Below, in pieces: positions 1 to 11,203 of a stretch of DNA of 64,000 nt. The position numbers were made by a program, and so were the translations under genes. Under the pieces are notes generated by a model that saw only the letters and a program-made list of their open reading frames with translations, was not told the origin of the DNA and searched no databases. Within the stretch, counting starts at the first letter, position 1. Each line of letters opens with the position of its first letter. The stretch is from Progne subis subis (Eukaryota; Chordata; Aves; Passeriformes; Hirundinidae), in the NCBI GenBank assembly GCA_022316685.1, contig JAKJHU010000156.1:620001-684000 (forward strand), written 5' to 3'.

Positions 1-1653
1 GCCGGCAAATCCTTTGATTAAAACCAGTCCAAGTGGCGGAGGCTGGATTATTCGTGCTGTGATGCCTTTGAGGGATGGTGGTGGCAGTGGCTGGGGAGAG
101 AGGAGGGAGAGATGAGGAACATCACAAGCTGGGGGCTGCAGGTTTGCTTGGTTTGGCAGAGAAGCAGAAGAGAACGCCAGGGAAAGGGAGGGGGGTCATA
201 AAATGGCATCAGCACTCAATCTTGTGTAAGCAGAGATGCTGGCAGGAGGATCTGCTGTGAAATCCAGCGTTTTTGGAGGAGGGGAACTCTCAGTGGGAGA
301 TCTTAGGTCAGCATCCCGGTGCTGCCGTACCAATACTCACATCAGGGGTCAAGGAGGGCTGAGCTTCTCCTCGCTCTCTGCTTTGCATCTCCTCCCCTTC
401 ACAGCCCAAACTCTTCAGCTCAGCTGTATTCCCCCCTGGATCGCTGGGAATATCCAGCCATCACATCCCTACTGGAACTGCAAAGGCAGGGCGAGCACGC
501 TCCAAACTACCAAGATGCAGAACTGAGGCAAAACCAGCAGGAGAGAAAAATAGAAATCACAGCAAAAGGAGCAAACCCCGCAGTCTGAATTGCCTACGAT
601 GGCATTGCTGGAGGAGTTCACATTTTTGGCTGGGAGCCCACCGGAGCATTCCTGGCATAGCTGCTTTAGATCCAGGCATTTCGGGTGGCTCCTCTGCTGG
701 AAGGGCTCAGGGTGGGGAGAGAAGCCAGACGGCGGGTGCCTGGGCACTTTGGCTGGATGGGAGATGATTTGGATCACGAAGGGCTGATGGAGATGCCACC
801 CTGGCACCCCAGAGCAGGCACAGGCCACATCCCCTGAGGCCATCCACAGGGATGGAGCCAGGGGAGCGCAGTAAACATCTGTCCCAGAGGGGCGGCCCGG
901 GATGAAAACCAGCCCCGCTTGTTCTTGCTTTTGGCTGCCGAGATTCAAACACACTTCGTGAGTTCCCGAGCCTCAGCGGAGCCATGGAAGGTGCCAGCAG
1001 CTGCCTGCACTTGCCTGTTCCCCCTTCCTGCTGCACATCAGGCTGACAAAAGCTTTCCAGGGAGCAGCAGCAGGCACGCAGGCTCATCCAGCACTTGGAT
1101 GCAGCTCCGGGGTCCCTTTGGCTCCAGCCCTGTTGGCTCAGCTCCGTGTGGATGTATGGCACGGAAAGGCTGTCACATCAGCCCTCTCTGGAGCCCAGCC
1201 AACCCTTAAAGCAGCCCCCAGCCTGGGGAGAACAGGAAACATCTCAGCTGCAGCCCCTAGGAGGGGCAGGTGTCCGTGATTCCGGGGGTTCGGTGGAAAA
1301 TGGTTTCCATGCCCTGCAAAAATGTTGATGGCGAGCCTCCAGTGCCTCCACCCTGGAGTTTAAAGCACATCTGTATCCCTTAAATGGAGCCAGAGGTGAG
1401 TGCTGGTCACTCTCTGCTCTGATGGAGTTGTTCTCCTGATCAGAAGGGCAGAAAGGGGCTTTTGGCTTTTTGCTTGGGAAAGCAACCATCATGGATTCAC
1501 CTGCTGGAAAGGAACCCCCTGCATGAGGGAGCAGGGTGGCCCAGCTCCCACCACCTCACCAGGCACTTTACACCTCCTCCAGCCCTGGTGGAAAGGTGCA
1601 GCCAGGCTCTATCCCACCCTGAATTCATTCTGGTGCTGGATTGTTTCCATTTA

Positions 1654-1684
<31 letters not shown>

Positions 1685-4600
1685 AAAAAGGAAATGCAAA
1701 ATCCAGCCAGGACTGTGAGATTCCCCTGTCCTCGGAGGACAGGTTTGGGGCAGAAGTTTGGAATTCTGTGCCTCCTATTGCCTCCCAAATGCTCCTGGGC
1801 GTTTGGCAGCAGGGAAACACAACCGTGGCTCTGAAAGTTCTTCCCAGAGGAAACTTTGGGGCTACCTACACAGAGAAAAACTGGGGAAAAGCCTGATAAT
1901 TTCAAGTATTTTAGAGGGGGAATGTTTGGAGGGAGGAGTTTCATGGGCGCAGCAAATATTTGATAGCCTCAGAGATTCCCTGCACATCACTTGCCTTCTG
2001 ATTAAATACTCTGGCTTTGTTCTGGAGCCTGGTGCTTGCAGCCAGTTTTCTCTCCTGGGTCACAGAGATGTAAAACCAGCCACGTGCTTCAATATGCTTA
2101 GATGCCAGCTTAGAGGTGGGTTTCTCACAACTGAAATAAATCTGGGGGTGCAGCGAGTGAGATCTTGAAATTTTCCACATTCCCCGCAGCAGAGGCTCCT
2201 TCAGGTGTGAGGACCAGCAAAAATCCTGGCTGGAAATCACTCTGTGTAAAGCTTGAAGGGGAAAAAGGAAACCCCAAGCAAGCAAGAGCTCTGGGTGAAC
2301 AGCCAGGCACAAGGTTTTGCAGAGAGATTTCTTGTTTGGAAGCTCCTCTGCTTATTTTACCCAGTGAAATCATCTGGGCTAAAGGGAGATGTAAACACCC
2401 AGCTATGCAGGCTGTGGTAACACTGCCTTAAGTGTGGAAGGGAGCAAAGGAGACCACAGTGAATGTGTTTGAGGACTCACCCACCGCTTACAAACTCAAA
2501 AGCATCGAGACATCTCTATAAAGAGGCAGAAAGCTGCTGGACTCCTTCTTCCTCTGCATCCCCGCAACGTTCTCTTCTTCCCATTGTACAGAACAACAAC
2601 AAAGTGCAAATTAAACGTCAGGGATATTTTGGGAGAAAAACCCCAGCCCCAAACATCTATTCCTGGCTTTCTCGTGGCCAGAAGGGATAGGTCAGGCTTA
2701 GCTGGAGTCCAAGTGCCCTCTGCATCCGGCAGCTCTGCACAAGCTCAGCCTGGAGCCAGGCACATCCTCCGTGCTCTTGGAATTAAACCCACTCAGGAGC
2801 CCTGCCAGGATCCGCGTGCAGGGCTCTGAGCTTCGGGAAATGATGGGTTCTGGACCAGACCTGGAAAAAGGAATAAATAAACTCCTCCTCTGACGTTTGC
2901 CTTCATATCGGAGGTGAAAAAAAGTGCAAAAAAATGGCACATTGCGTTACTGCAAGGGGAAAATAACTCTCTGCCCCTCCCTAACACCAGGCTTGGTGTT
3001 AGGGAAAGGATTCCCAGTTGGAGAGATTATTGTGGGATAAATTGGAGCTGCTCCAAGCCAGCAGCTTTTTTTTTTTTTTTTTTTCCCCATTGTCCAGGGC
3101 ACAGCAGAGATGGGGTACCAGGGGCTCCATCCTGCCTCACCTGAGACAGAGGGTGAAGAGAGAGCGCAGCAAAATGTGTGTGGGGAGAACTGTAGTGGGA
3201 AGAGAGTTAAAAAATTAATAAGGGTTTTCAGCTAAATGGAAGGGAAATGGGACGTGGATGTAAACTTCTCTCCCACTCACGCCGTCTGTAAATTGATTTA
3301 TCACATGCTCGTCTTTGAGCTAGGTTTTAGGAGAGCCTATCACTGCTTTCTCCCAAGTCTTTCATGGCAAGGAGAACCAGCATTTCTCCCTCCCTCCCTC
3401 CCTAAGAAACTGTGTGGAGGGAAGAGGAACAATAATTCTTTGGTCTAAGGAGAAGGCGGAGTGGTGCCACACCTTGGCCTCAGCCCTGCTGCATCACCCT
3501 TTGGGAGCCCCTTTTTGGGGAGGCCAAGGTCAGATGGGGGAATCCTGGAGCAAGCACCATCCTCAGGTGGATAAATGCCTTTATCTTGGGGTGAATTATC
3601 CCCTTTCACGGGTCATTTGGGCTGTGATTCAGGATTTTCTTCGTCTCTGCCTGACTGAGACCTGCCCATGAAATTTCTGTGAGGATGCACTTCGCTTTAG
3701 GCGGGGCTGAGGTGATTCGGGAGCCGCAAAAGCAGTGGCAGCTACCAAGAGATGCTGATTTCCCAGGGAAATCTGGGGTGGTGCTGTGGTCCTCGGGAAA
3801 TGTGACCTAAATTGGAAGAGGAATAAACTGTGGAAGAACAATTAAAGCCAGGGAATGGAGTGAAGGGTAAACAGAGCAAGAATCGTGTGCAATGTTTCCT
3901 TGACTCTGGGGCTGAAAGACATCTAAATATAACAAATACTGAAAGCTTTTATCCTGTCCAGTATAAACAACAACAAAGTACTGCAGGGTTGGGTTTTGCC
4001 TCTGCCTGGCAGAGAAATAGGAAAAAATTCCTTCTGGATCCCACAGGCAAACTGAGGACAGGCTGGAGTCCTGCCCCAGGAGTGGTGACATGGCTCTTCT
4101 TGACCTCTCAGGCTGCTGCCCTGCCGAGCCCAGCTTCCCAGTCCACGCTGGTTCGTCTGGGATGTAAACTGGGAATATCTGTGACTGGGAATATCTGGGA
4201 ATCTGCCCTTGCCAGCGGGGCCTTGAGGGAGCCCAAAGCCAACCCCACCCTATAAACTTTAGAGCCCCTTTTGTGGCTGAGGCTCCGGGCAGAGCTTTCC
4301 CCGTACGGAAGGAGCATGGAGCTGAGGAAACTGGAAGCAACAGCAACACCTGGCTGCTCCGAGCAGCTGCAGGTTCAAAACTGAACTGTGTGTGGTTTTC
4401 CGTGGGAGCTGGAGGGACCCTGCCCCAAACTGCGCCAGCCTGGAGTCATAACGAGCCGGGTTTTTCACTAACCTTTAGGATAATGGGACAACAGGTACCA
4501 GGAAGCACAGTTGAAAGCACGGAGGGGACAGAGCCCTGCCCTTCCAGGACAGGCTGGAAATATTAATTCCCCTGGAAAAAGCCTTGCATGTCCCCACTGA

Positions 4601-6221
4601 CCTGGCTCAGTGATTTTAGTTGCTCAATGCCTGGCAAAATATCCCTCAGCCTTCATCCTCTTCCTCCTCCTACCACCTCCAAGCTGTGGAGTAGGAGCTC
4701 CTTACCTGGTGAAATTGGGGTGGAATAATAAGTGTTTGCACCCAAAAATCATTTTCAACTCAGCTCATTTTGTCTTTTGCAGTCTCCTTCCTCCTCTGAG
4801 GCCGAGGGTAGGTGAAAGAAGGAGCTCTGTGGGCTCAGCTGAGTGAAGAAATCCCTCAAACACGCGGGAATTCAAGGTCTTTCCATGTCATCTATTTCTG
4901 AGGTCCCAGAGCCAGCGGTGGGAACGCCACCTTGATGTTTCTGGCATTCCTGGGGAGGGGAGGGAAGCCTTTAGGAGCAGATGAGCTGCAACGTACAGGA
5001 CACTGTAAACGCATCTGTTTTGTGGTAGTGCAGGCATTGGGGCATCAGTAACACTGGAATTGATAACTCCTGTAAAACTCCTCATTCCAGTGGGATTAAT
5101 GCAGGCCTGGACCAAACCTCCAGGCAGAGATAAAGAGCCAACAGCCAAATGTAGGCTGGTCTTGGCTGCGCCATGCACAGTTAGGCTGGAGATTTGTCCC
5201 AAGTTTCAGCAAGTCAGGTGCTTAAAATAGAGCTGGCTCCTTTGTTGGAGAAGAATTTCCTGCCTGCAGGCCAAAACTGACGGCAAGACCCTCCGTGGAA
5301 ATTTTTCTGGAAGAAGGAAAGGAGTCTGTCTGCACCCCAAAAGTGCAGATGCCTTAGGTCTGAGTCAGTAAGAGCTGCTGGTGATGGTTAGAGGCACATC
5401 TGGGGGGCACAGAGGAGTGTGGATGGGTGGCAGAGTGGGAATAGTTCCATGGACGTAGCCAAGGATAAACAGTGTTAACAAAGCAGTGAATAAACAGAGG
5501 ATGTCAATATGCCCTGATTGCTATCAGTATTTGCCATTATGGAGGCAGCTCCCTGCCGTGTGGCCGTGGTTTCCTGTTTATCCAGAAGGGAGAGTCTCAA
5601 CAAAAGCTGGAGCGCTTGGTGCCTGTGATTTATCTGATCTCGAGAGCTCAAACCAGCCCTCATTTCTGCTGGGGCAGTGGAGCTCCTGCTGCCTGCAGGG
5701 ACTGAGCACAGGTGACCAGATCCCTGCTCCTGTCACCCAACCACATCTTGTTAGGCTCTGAAATCATTCCCTCCATCTAAACAAGGGAGAAAGTGTCACA
5801 CGCTTGCAAGGAGCAAAGGCGAGGAATTAATTCCCTGTGATTTCTGCTGCTCCTTGTTTGACACCCGATGACAGGCATCTCTGGAGTCAATCCCAAGAAC
5901 ATGTGTAGCTGTTAGAGGGGAAATTCTGCCTTATCATCTGTCATAATTTACGCTCCCAGGGCCGCTTATCTTGTGCTGCCTGGTGGGACCCCTGTGTGCA
6001 AGCTGAGCTTCTGTAACTCGCCTTCTCCCATGCTTCCAGTGCCTCCTCTGGTGCTCCCGGTGGAAGAGACCCAGACGGATCAATCTCCACTCTCCCCTCC
6101 AGGGAATCTGTGCAGGTCTTCCGATTTCCCTGCTGAAAGGAAGGGGAAATCTCACTTAGTTTTGACAGAGGAGACCTAAAAGAAAGAAAGAGGAGAGTCT
6201 TTGTGGGATTATGGTGATGTG
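1..6221. other. Intergenic DNA without a recognised gene
   Basis: Short open frames on both strands show no family motif or paired splice sites. Contains the poly(A) tract at 1653, a poly(T) tract at 3066-3084 and a 9-bp inverted repeat at 5052-5092. Confidence 0.6.
1653..1690. repeat. Poly(A) tract
   Basis: 38 bp of A with one GAG interruption. No retrogene was recognised upstream of it. Confidence 0.9.
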
Positions 6222-6374
6222 AGGTTGGCAGGACCTTAAAGCCCATCCAGTTCCATGGGCAGGGACACCTTCCACTATCCCAGGGTGCCCCGAGCCCCCA
6301 TGTCCAGCCTGGCCTTGGGCACCTCCAGGGATCCAGGGGCAGCCACCACTTCTCCGGGCACCCTGAGCCAGTGT
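6222..6374 (-). mobile_element. CR1 LINE fragment
   Basis: Inverted wording: ACCTTAAAGCCCATCCAG, GGGACACCTTCCACTATCCC, GGGCACCTCCAGGGATCCAG. Confidence 0.85.
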
Positions 6375-6861
6375 ATTTTTCTGCTGTTGCTGTCTGGAAA
6401 CTGAAGGACACAGGTGATGAACCAAAAATGTTGTGGAAAGGGAGCGGTCACCAAAACTTGCTTCAAAAAAACCAAAATTGTCTATGAGATTGTCTATGAG
6501 TCCTTTTCTTGGAAACGAGAGCTGACCAAAGTTTGGCAAAGCTTTCCTTGAAACAATGGAGGGCAAAATTAGGAAAGATAAACCAGTTTTAGTTTAAAGG
6601 AATGAATTATTTGGTGAGACCTGCAGTAATTTTGATAGTTTTCACATAGTCCATCTTTATTTACCTTTGTGTCAGTCTAGCAAGGGTTTTGACTCTATTT
6701 TAGTGGCATATAAAGAATTTCCTGTTTGCTCGTATTTTAGGGAACTTGATGAGTATTTCCATATAGAGAAAAAGGTCTGAAAGAGAGGGTTTATCTCAGG
6801 AAGGAGAAGGGTCTCCATTTTCCAGGATGCCCTGAGATGACACCGCGGAACCCGTGGCTTG

Positions 6862-6972
6862 TGGATGGGGCTTGGAGCAGCCTGGGGTAGTAGAAGGTGT
6901 CCCTGCCCACGGCCGGGGGCTGGAATTAGATGAATTTTAAGGTCCTTTTCAACTCAAGCTGGGGTTCTGTGG
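6862..6972 (+). mobile_element. CR1 3' tail
   Basis: GATGGGGCTTGGAGCAGCCT and TTTTAAGGTCCTTTTCAACT, ending in GGGGTTCTGTG. Confidence 0.8.
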
Positions 6973-9897
6973 TGGCCAGACATGAAGGCGTATGTTCACC
7001 TGCCCGCTACAAAGTCAAACCCCACCCCACGCCGAGTGGCGTCATCGATCCACGCCACGAACAATCAGTGTTGTGGCATCAGCTTGGACAGGGCCGTTTC
7101 TGAAAGTCTGAGTCCAGGGAGGAGAAAGCAGCAGAGCTGTCATGCCACCCCAGTTCCTGTTTATGTCACGAGGGCCCCAAGGTTAGGGCTTGAACAATGG
7201 ATTAACTAACGTGTTACAGGCACAGAAAGCCCTGGAAGAAGGAAGGAGGAAGAGGTTTCCCTCCCATCTTTGGAATATGTGACGTGGGGCTGCTGGGCAA
7301 GCAAAGGATGGGGCGAGATCACCTTTGCCAAGGAAGGCTTAAAAAAAATTAAGGAGAGCTTGTAGGAAGGCTCAAGTAGAGAAAAGAAGAGCTGGAGGGA
7401 TCCTCAGCTGCTTTGGGAGTCACGGCTCCGTGCAGCCAGGAGGTCAAAGCAAGTTCAGCAGTTAAAGGCTGAGCTCTCCCCGGAGCAGCTCCTTGTTCTG
7501 GAGCACACGCTGGCTGACGAGGATAACTTCAGTTTGTTTTTATTCAGCGTAATCACATCGCTCCGAGGAAACAACTGCTCAAGTGCTGGAGCTAAGGCGT
7601 TGCTGCCGCTTCAGAGTTCCTGAATCATCCTGATAATCCCTGAATCCCACGGGATGTGTGTGTAGTTTGTGAGGCTCGCTTTGCTTTTGGCCCTGGGCAA
7701 GGATGACTCTCACGTCCATCCCTGCTCCTGGCCTCTCAGCCAGCATCTCTGCTGTGTTTCACCCCACTGAGACCAGGTGCAATGGCGAGGGCCAGTCCAA
7801 AAAAACCAGAGCACTGCTGTGGGGGAAGCTTGGGCTCAGCATCCTCGCAGCAAACAAGGAAGTTCAAAGTTCTCTCCCTTTGTTTCCTGTGTGCTGTTAA
7901 TTTGTCGAGTTTTATCAATTTCTGCTACCCCTGGCAGCTGCATTGTGTGTAAAATCCTCCCTGTATCACATATAAAATGCTCTGCCAGGACTGCTCTGCT
8001 CTGGCTGGAAAAGCAACAAAAACAGAGGTGCATTTTTATGTAAATGTTCGGTCAGGGCATAATTGCCTCCCAAATCTGACTGAAGGCACTTAAATTGGTT
8101 TAAAGCCTTGCACTTCCACGCTTTTGACAGATCCAGCCACAACCAGCTTGTTCTGGCATCTAGGCTTGTCACGTGAATTTTTACTCTCAAATTAAGCTCT
8201 TTTTTAATCACTTAACATCAGTTAATAGGCACTTAAGATGAAGTAATTTCCTTTTAATTTTCTCTACTTGGTCTCTGCTGATCAGCGCAGGATGAGATCA
8301 CCTGAATTTTATTTTGGAGGGGGGGCGGGCGGGGGGTGTCAAAGGGAAAATTGGCAACATCCACCCAGGGCTTGTTTTGGTTTTATTTCCCCCCTTCTCC
8401 TTTGAACAGGGTGGGATCCCTGCAGAACAATTAACATTCATTCGCTAAGTGCTTTTGCAAGCATGTTTACGAGAAATGCAAATACTCCAGGACTGCGGTG
8501 GGCTTGGTTTTCACCTCAGTTTAGCCCCAGACCCTGTGGGTTTTGTGTGTACATTGAAGTCTCATGCTACAGCACTCGAAAGTTTGCACGCCGGGAGACG
8601 GGCGCGTCTGCGAACTCCTCCGAGGTGGAGGGGCTGAGACGTGGGAGGGCTCGGGCTGTTGTGGCACAGCTTAAAAACCAAGGCTGTTTAGGCCTCTCCA
8701 GGTGTCCTGGAAGGGAATTTCAGAGCCTGGAAACCGCCATCCCACGAAGAGGGTCCCTGGTGTTCCCCCTGCCCTGAGATAACCCACGGAGGCTGACGCC
8801 TCCAGGGCTGTGTTTTTTCACCTCCAGCCGTCTGCTGGCAGGGCAGGGGCGATAGCAGCGCTGCTGATTTATGGGGTGGTGGCTGAGTTCCCAACCAGCA
8901 GCGGCAGAGAGGTTTTCCATCGGAAATGGGACAGCTCCGAGGCACGGGATCTGCCGGGGATCCCCGCGGGTGTTGGGTTTCTCCAGCCTGGTGAAAGCCA
9001 CCGACAGGCTTGGGGGTTTTCACCGAAATTGTAGGCACTGAGAGGCAGCCAGACCTCTCTCCTTCTCTTTGGGCTTTCCAAGGAGTCGGCCAATCCATTC
9101 AGGGATGGAGGGAGGGCAGGCAAATCCCGGTATTCTTTCCCTAGGAAAAGAAGCTAAAAATGGAATTCCTTTCTTCTCAACCAGTCAATGGACTTCAAAG
9201 AACAAACTGACCAAGGGCTGTGGAAAAGACTGGCAAAGGATAGTGAGAAGGGATGAATTTAGCAGGATGGGACAAGGCAACCTGGATACCCTCTCCCACA
9301 TCACGAATACAGTCCCTTGGGGGCATTCACTGAGAAAGTCTCTGCTTAATTACAGCCTAATTGCTGTTTTGGGAGCAGTTCTCATGCCTTTGGAAGACGG
9401 CTTGAGACTGGCTGGTGGAAAACTGCTCCCAAACATGTTTTTTTAAGACGTCGGACCCAAAGGAAATTTGCCAGGGAGTTGTGGGTGTGGTTGGAGCAGG
9501 GATGAGAGGAGGCATATTTTGTTCCCTCAAGTGGGAAGAATTGACCGTGTGCGAACATGGGGATTGGGAGTCTTGGAAATAGTCCTGGGACAGCAGCAGC
9601 AGCAAACATCCTTTTTATCCTTCAAACTTCATTTAAAAAGAGACTTCTGCTGCAGGGGGAAGAGGGGTAATACTGGGGGTGGGTAAAGAATGACCTTTTT
9701 AATATTAAACCCCAGTTGTCTGGAAATTAAACACTAGAAGAAGATGCAGGAACTTGGATTTAAAGCAGGGTTTTAAACCTGATAGGAATTAAAAACTCAT
9801 CCAAAGAAGAAACGACAGCTGATAAGGACTGTGGTGGGTGACTGCTCCAGGAAGTCTGAGTGGTCGGGGAGGTGGGTGAAAGCTTCTTTGCTTCTTC
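6973..9897. other. Intergenic DNA without a recognised gene
   Basis: Apart from the candidate regulatory block at 8.03-8.50 kb, only short GC-rich patches (near 8.6 and 8.9 kb) stand out. Confidence 0.55.
8030..8500. promoter_or_regulatory. Candidate regulatory block with G-rich run and octamer
   Basis: Contains a perfect POU octamer ATGCAAAT (8476-8483), several TAAT/TTAA words and a G-run (8316-8338) able to form a quadruplex. No repeats or exons were seen. Confidence 0.3.
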
Positions 9898-10039
9898 TCT
9901 ACCTCTGGAGGTGTCCAAGGAGGGCCTGGATGTGGCACTCAGAGCTCTGGGCTGGGTGACAAGGTGAGTATTGGGCACAGGTCAGACTCAATGGCCTTGG
10001 AGGTCTTTCCCAACTGAAATGACTCTGGGACTCTGTGAC
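9898..10039 (+). mobile_element. CR1 3' tail (other subfamily)
   Basis: AGGAGGGCCTGGATGTGGCA, GCTCTGGGCTGGGTGACAAG and CCTTGGAGGTCTTTCCCAAC, ending in GACTCTGTGA. Confidence 0.85.
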
Positions 10040-10139
10040 CCCCACAAAGCACCAGGTGGCCCCAACCAGGACCGAGGATGCTGCACCTGCCACCTTCAAG
10101 GTGCCACCTTGGGCTCCAGGCTTGGAGCGTTAATCAAAT

Positions 10140-10420
10140 CACCCTTGTTCAAGGTTACGGCGCGAGTTGATTGCTCCTGATTAGGGATTTGTATTCAGTT
10201 GTGACATCCTGCAATTTTTATTACCTTTATGGCAATAATTGCAAATAATAAAATGACAAACTATCGTAATTAAATTTTAATTAATTACAAATCCATTACT
10301 TTTAGGTTTATTCATGGTAAGGACAATGATACCGAAAACAATTCATTAAAGCACTTGATATGTAAATTATGAAGCCTGACGTTAATCTCAGGCAGCTCAT
10401 GTATTCTCCGTAGCAGTAGG
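10140..10420. promoter_or_regulatory. Candidate conserved noncoding enhancer
   Basis: AT-rich but complex, non-repetitive sequence. It has three TAATTA homeodomain cores (10267-10272, 10278-10283, 10282-10287), TTTATGGC, GCAATAATTGCAAATAAT and further ATTA words. It lies between CR1 copies but contains none. The texture is that of deeply conserved developmental enhancers. Conservation itself cannot be shown from one genome. Confidence 0.4.
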
Positions 10421-11084
10421 GAATTTGTTTAAGGAAAGGCAGCTCTGGATGATTTTAACTTCTCACTTGAGGGAGCAGGGAAATACTGGATACTCTGAAG
10501 CTGAAATGATTCCCAAAGTCAAGTTCTGCATCCTCCAAAGGAAAATGCTAAGGAAGCAAAAAGAGATCCCTGGCTGGCCTTCCTGCTATGGGTGGATAAT
10601 CACTGTAACAGCACGGGGAGATGTGGCAATCCTGCAGGGAGCTGGGCACGAGGGGCAGCTCCTGGCTCTCAGCCTGGGTGTTTTACTCCTGACGGGTAAC
10701 TCTGTGCAGGCGGTGCTCAGGGAGAGGCTCTTGGAACATCAGGCAAGGAATGTTTCCCGGGCTTCGGCTGTAAACACCCACCCAGCCTCCCCAAATCCAT
10801 GGAATCCTATCCTTATGCTTCTCCATCAGGGCAGCAAACCTCTCACCCCAGCTCTCCACACTGAAATGATCCCATTGGAGATGGTCTGTTCGCCACCAGC
10901 TTTTGCAGACTCCATTTAACGTACCAAGCCATTCTGGACTTTGCTTCCCCCGGATAACCTGAGCGCAGATCCCTGTGCATCCCGTGGGAAAAACGGTCCA
11001 TGTCAGGTACAGGATGAGGATTACTCCTGGTCAGAAAGCCTCGTCCTCAGCCCTGGACAACCAGCAAAATTGGTGCAACAAAGG

Positions 11085-11203
11085 TCATGTTGGACGGGGC
11101 TTGGAGCAACCTGGTCTAGTGGAAGGTGCCCATGGCAAGGGTTGGAATGGGATGAGCCTTAAGGACATCCCAACCCAAGCCACTCTGGGATTCTGTGATC
11201 TCC
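11085..11203 (+). mobile_element. CR1 3' tail
   Basis: GGACGGGGCTTGGAGCAACC and CAACCCAAGCCACTCTGGGA, ending in TTCTGTGATCT. Confidence 0.85.

Noticed and set aside
1653..1690. Poly(A) tract considered as the tail of a processed retrogene
   Set aside because: No coding remnant or target duplication was recognised upstream.
5052..5092. CACTGGAAT/ATTCCAGTG inverted repeat considered as a microRNA hairpin
   Set aside because: The 9-bp arms with a 23-nt loop are too short for a precursor stem.
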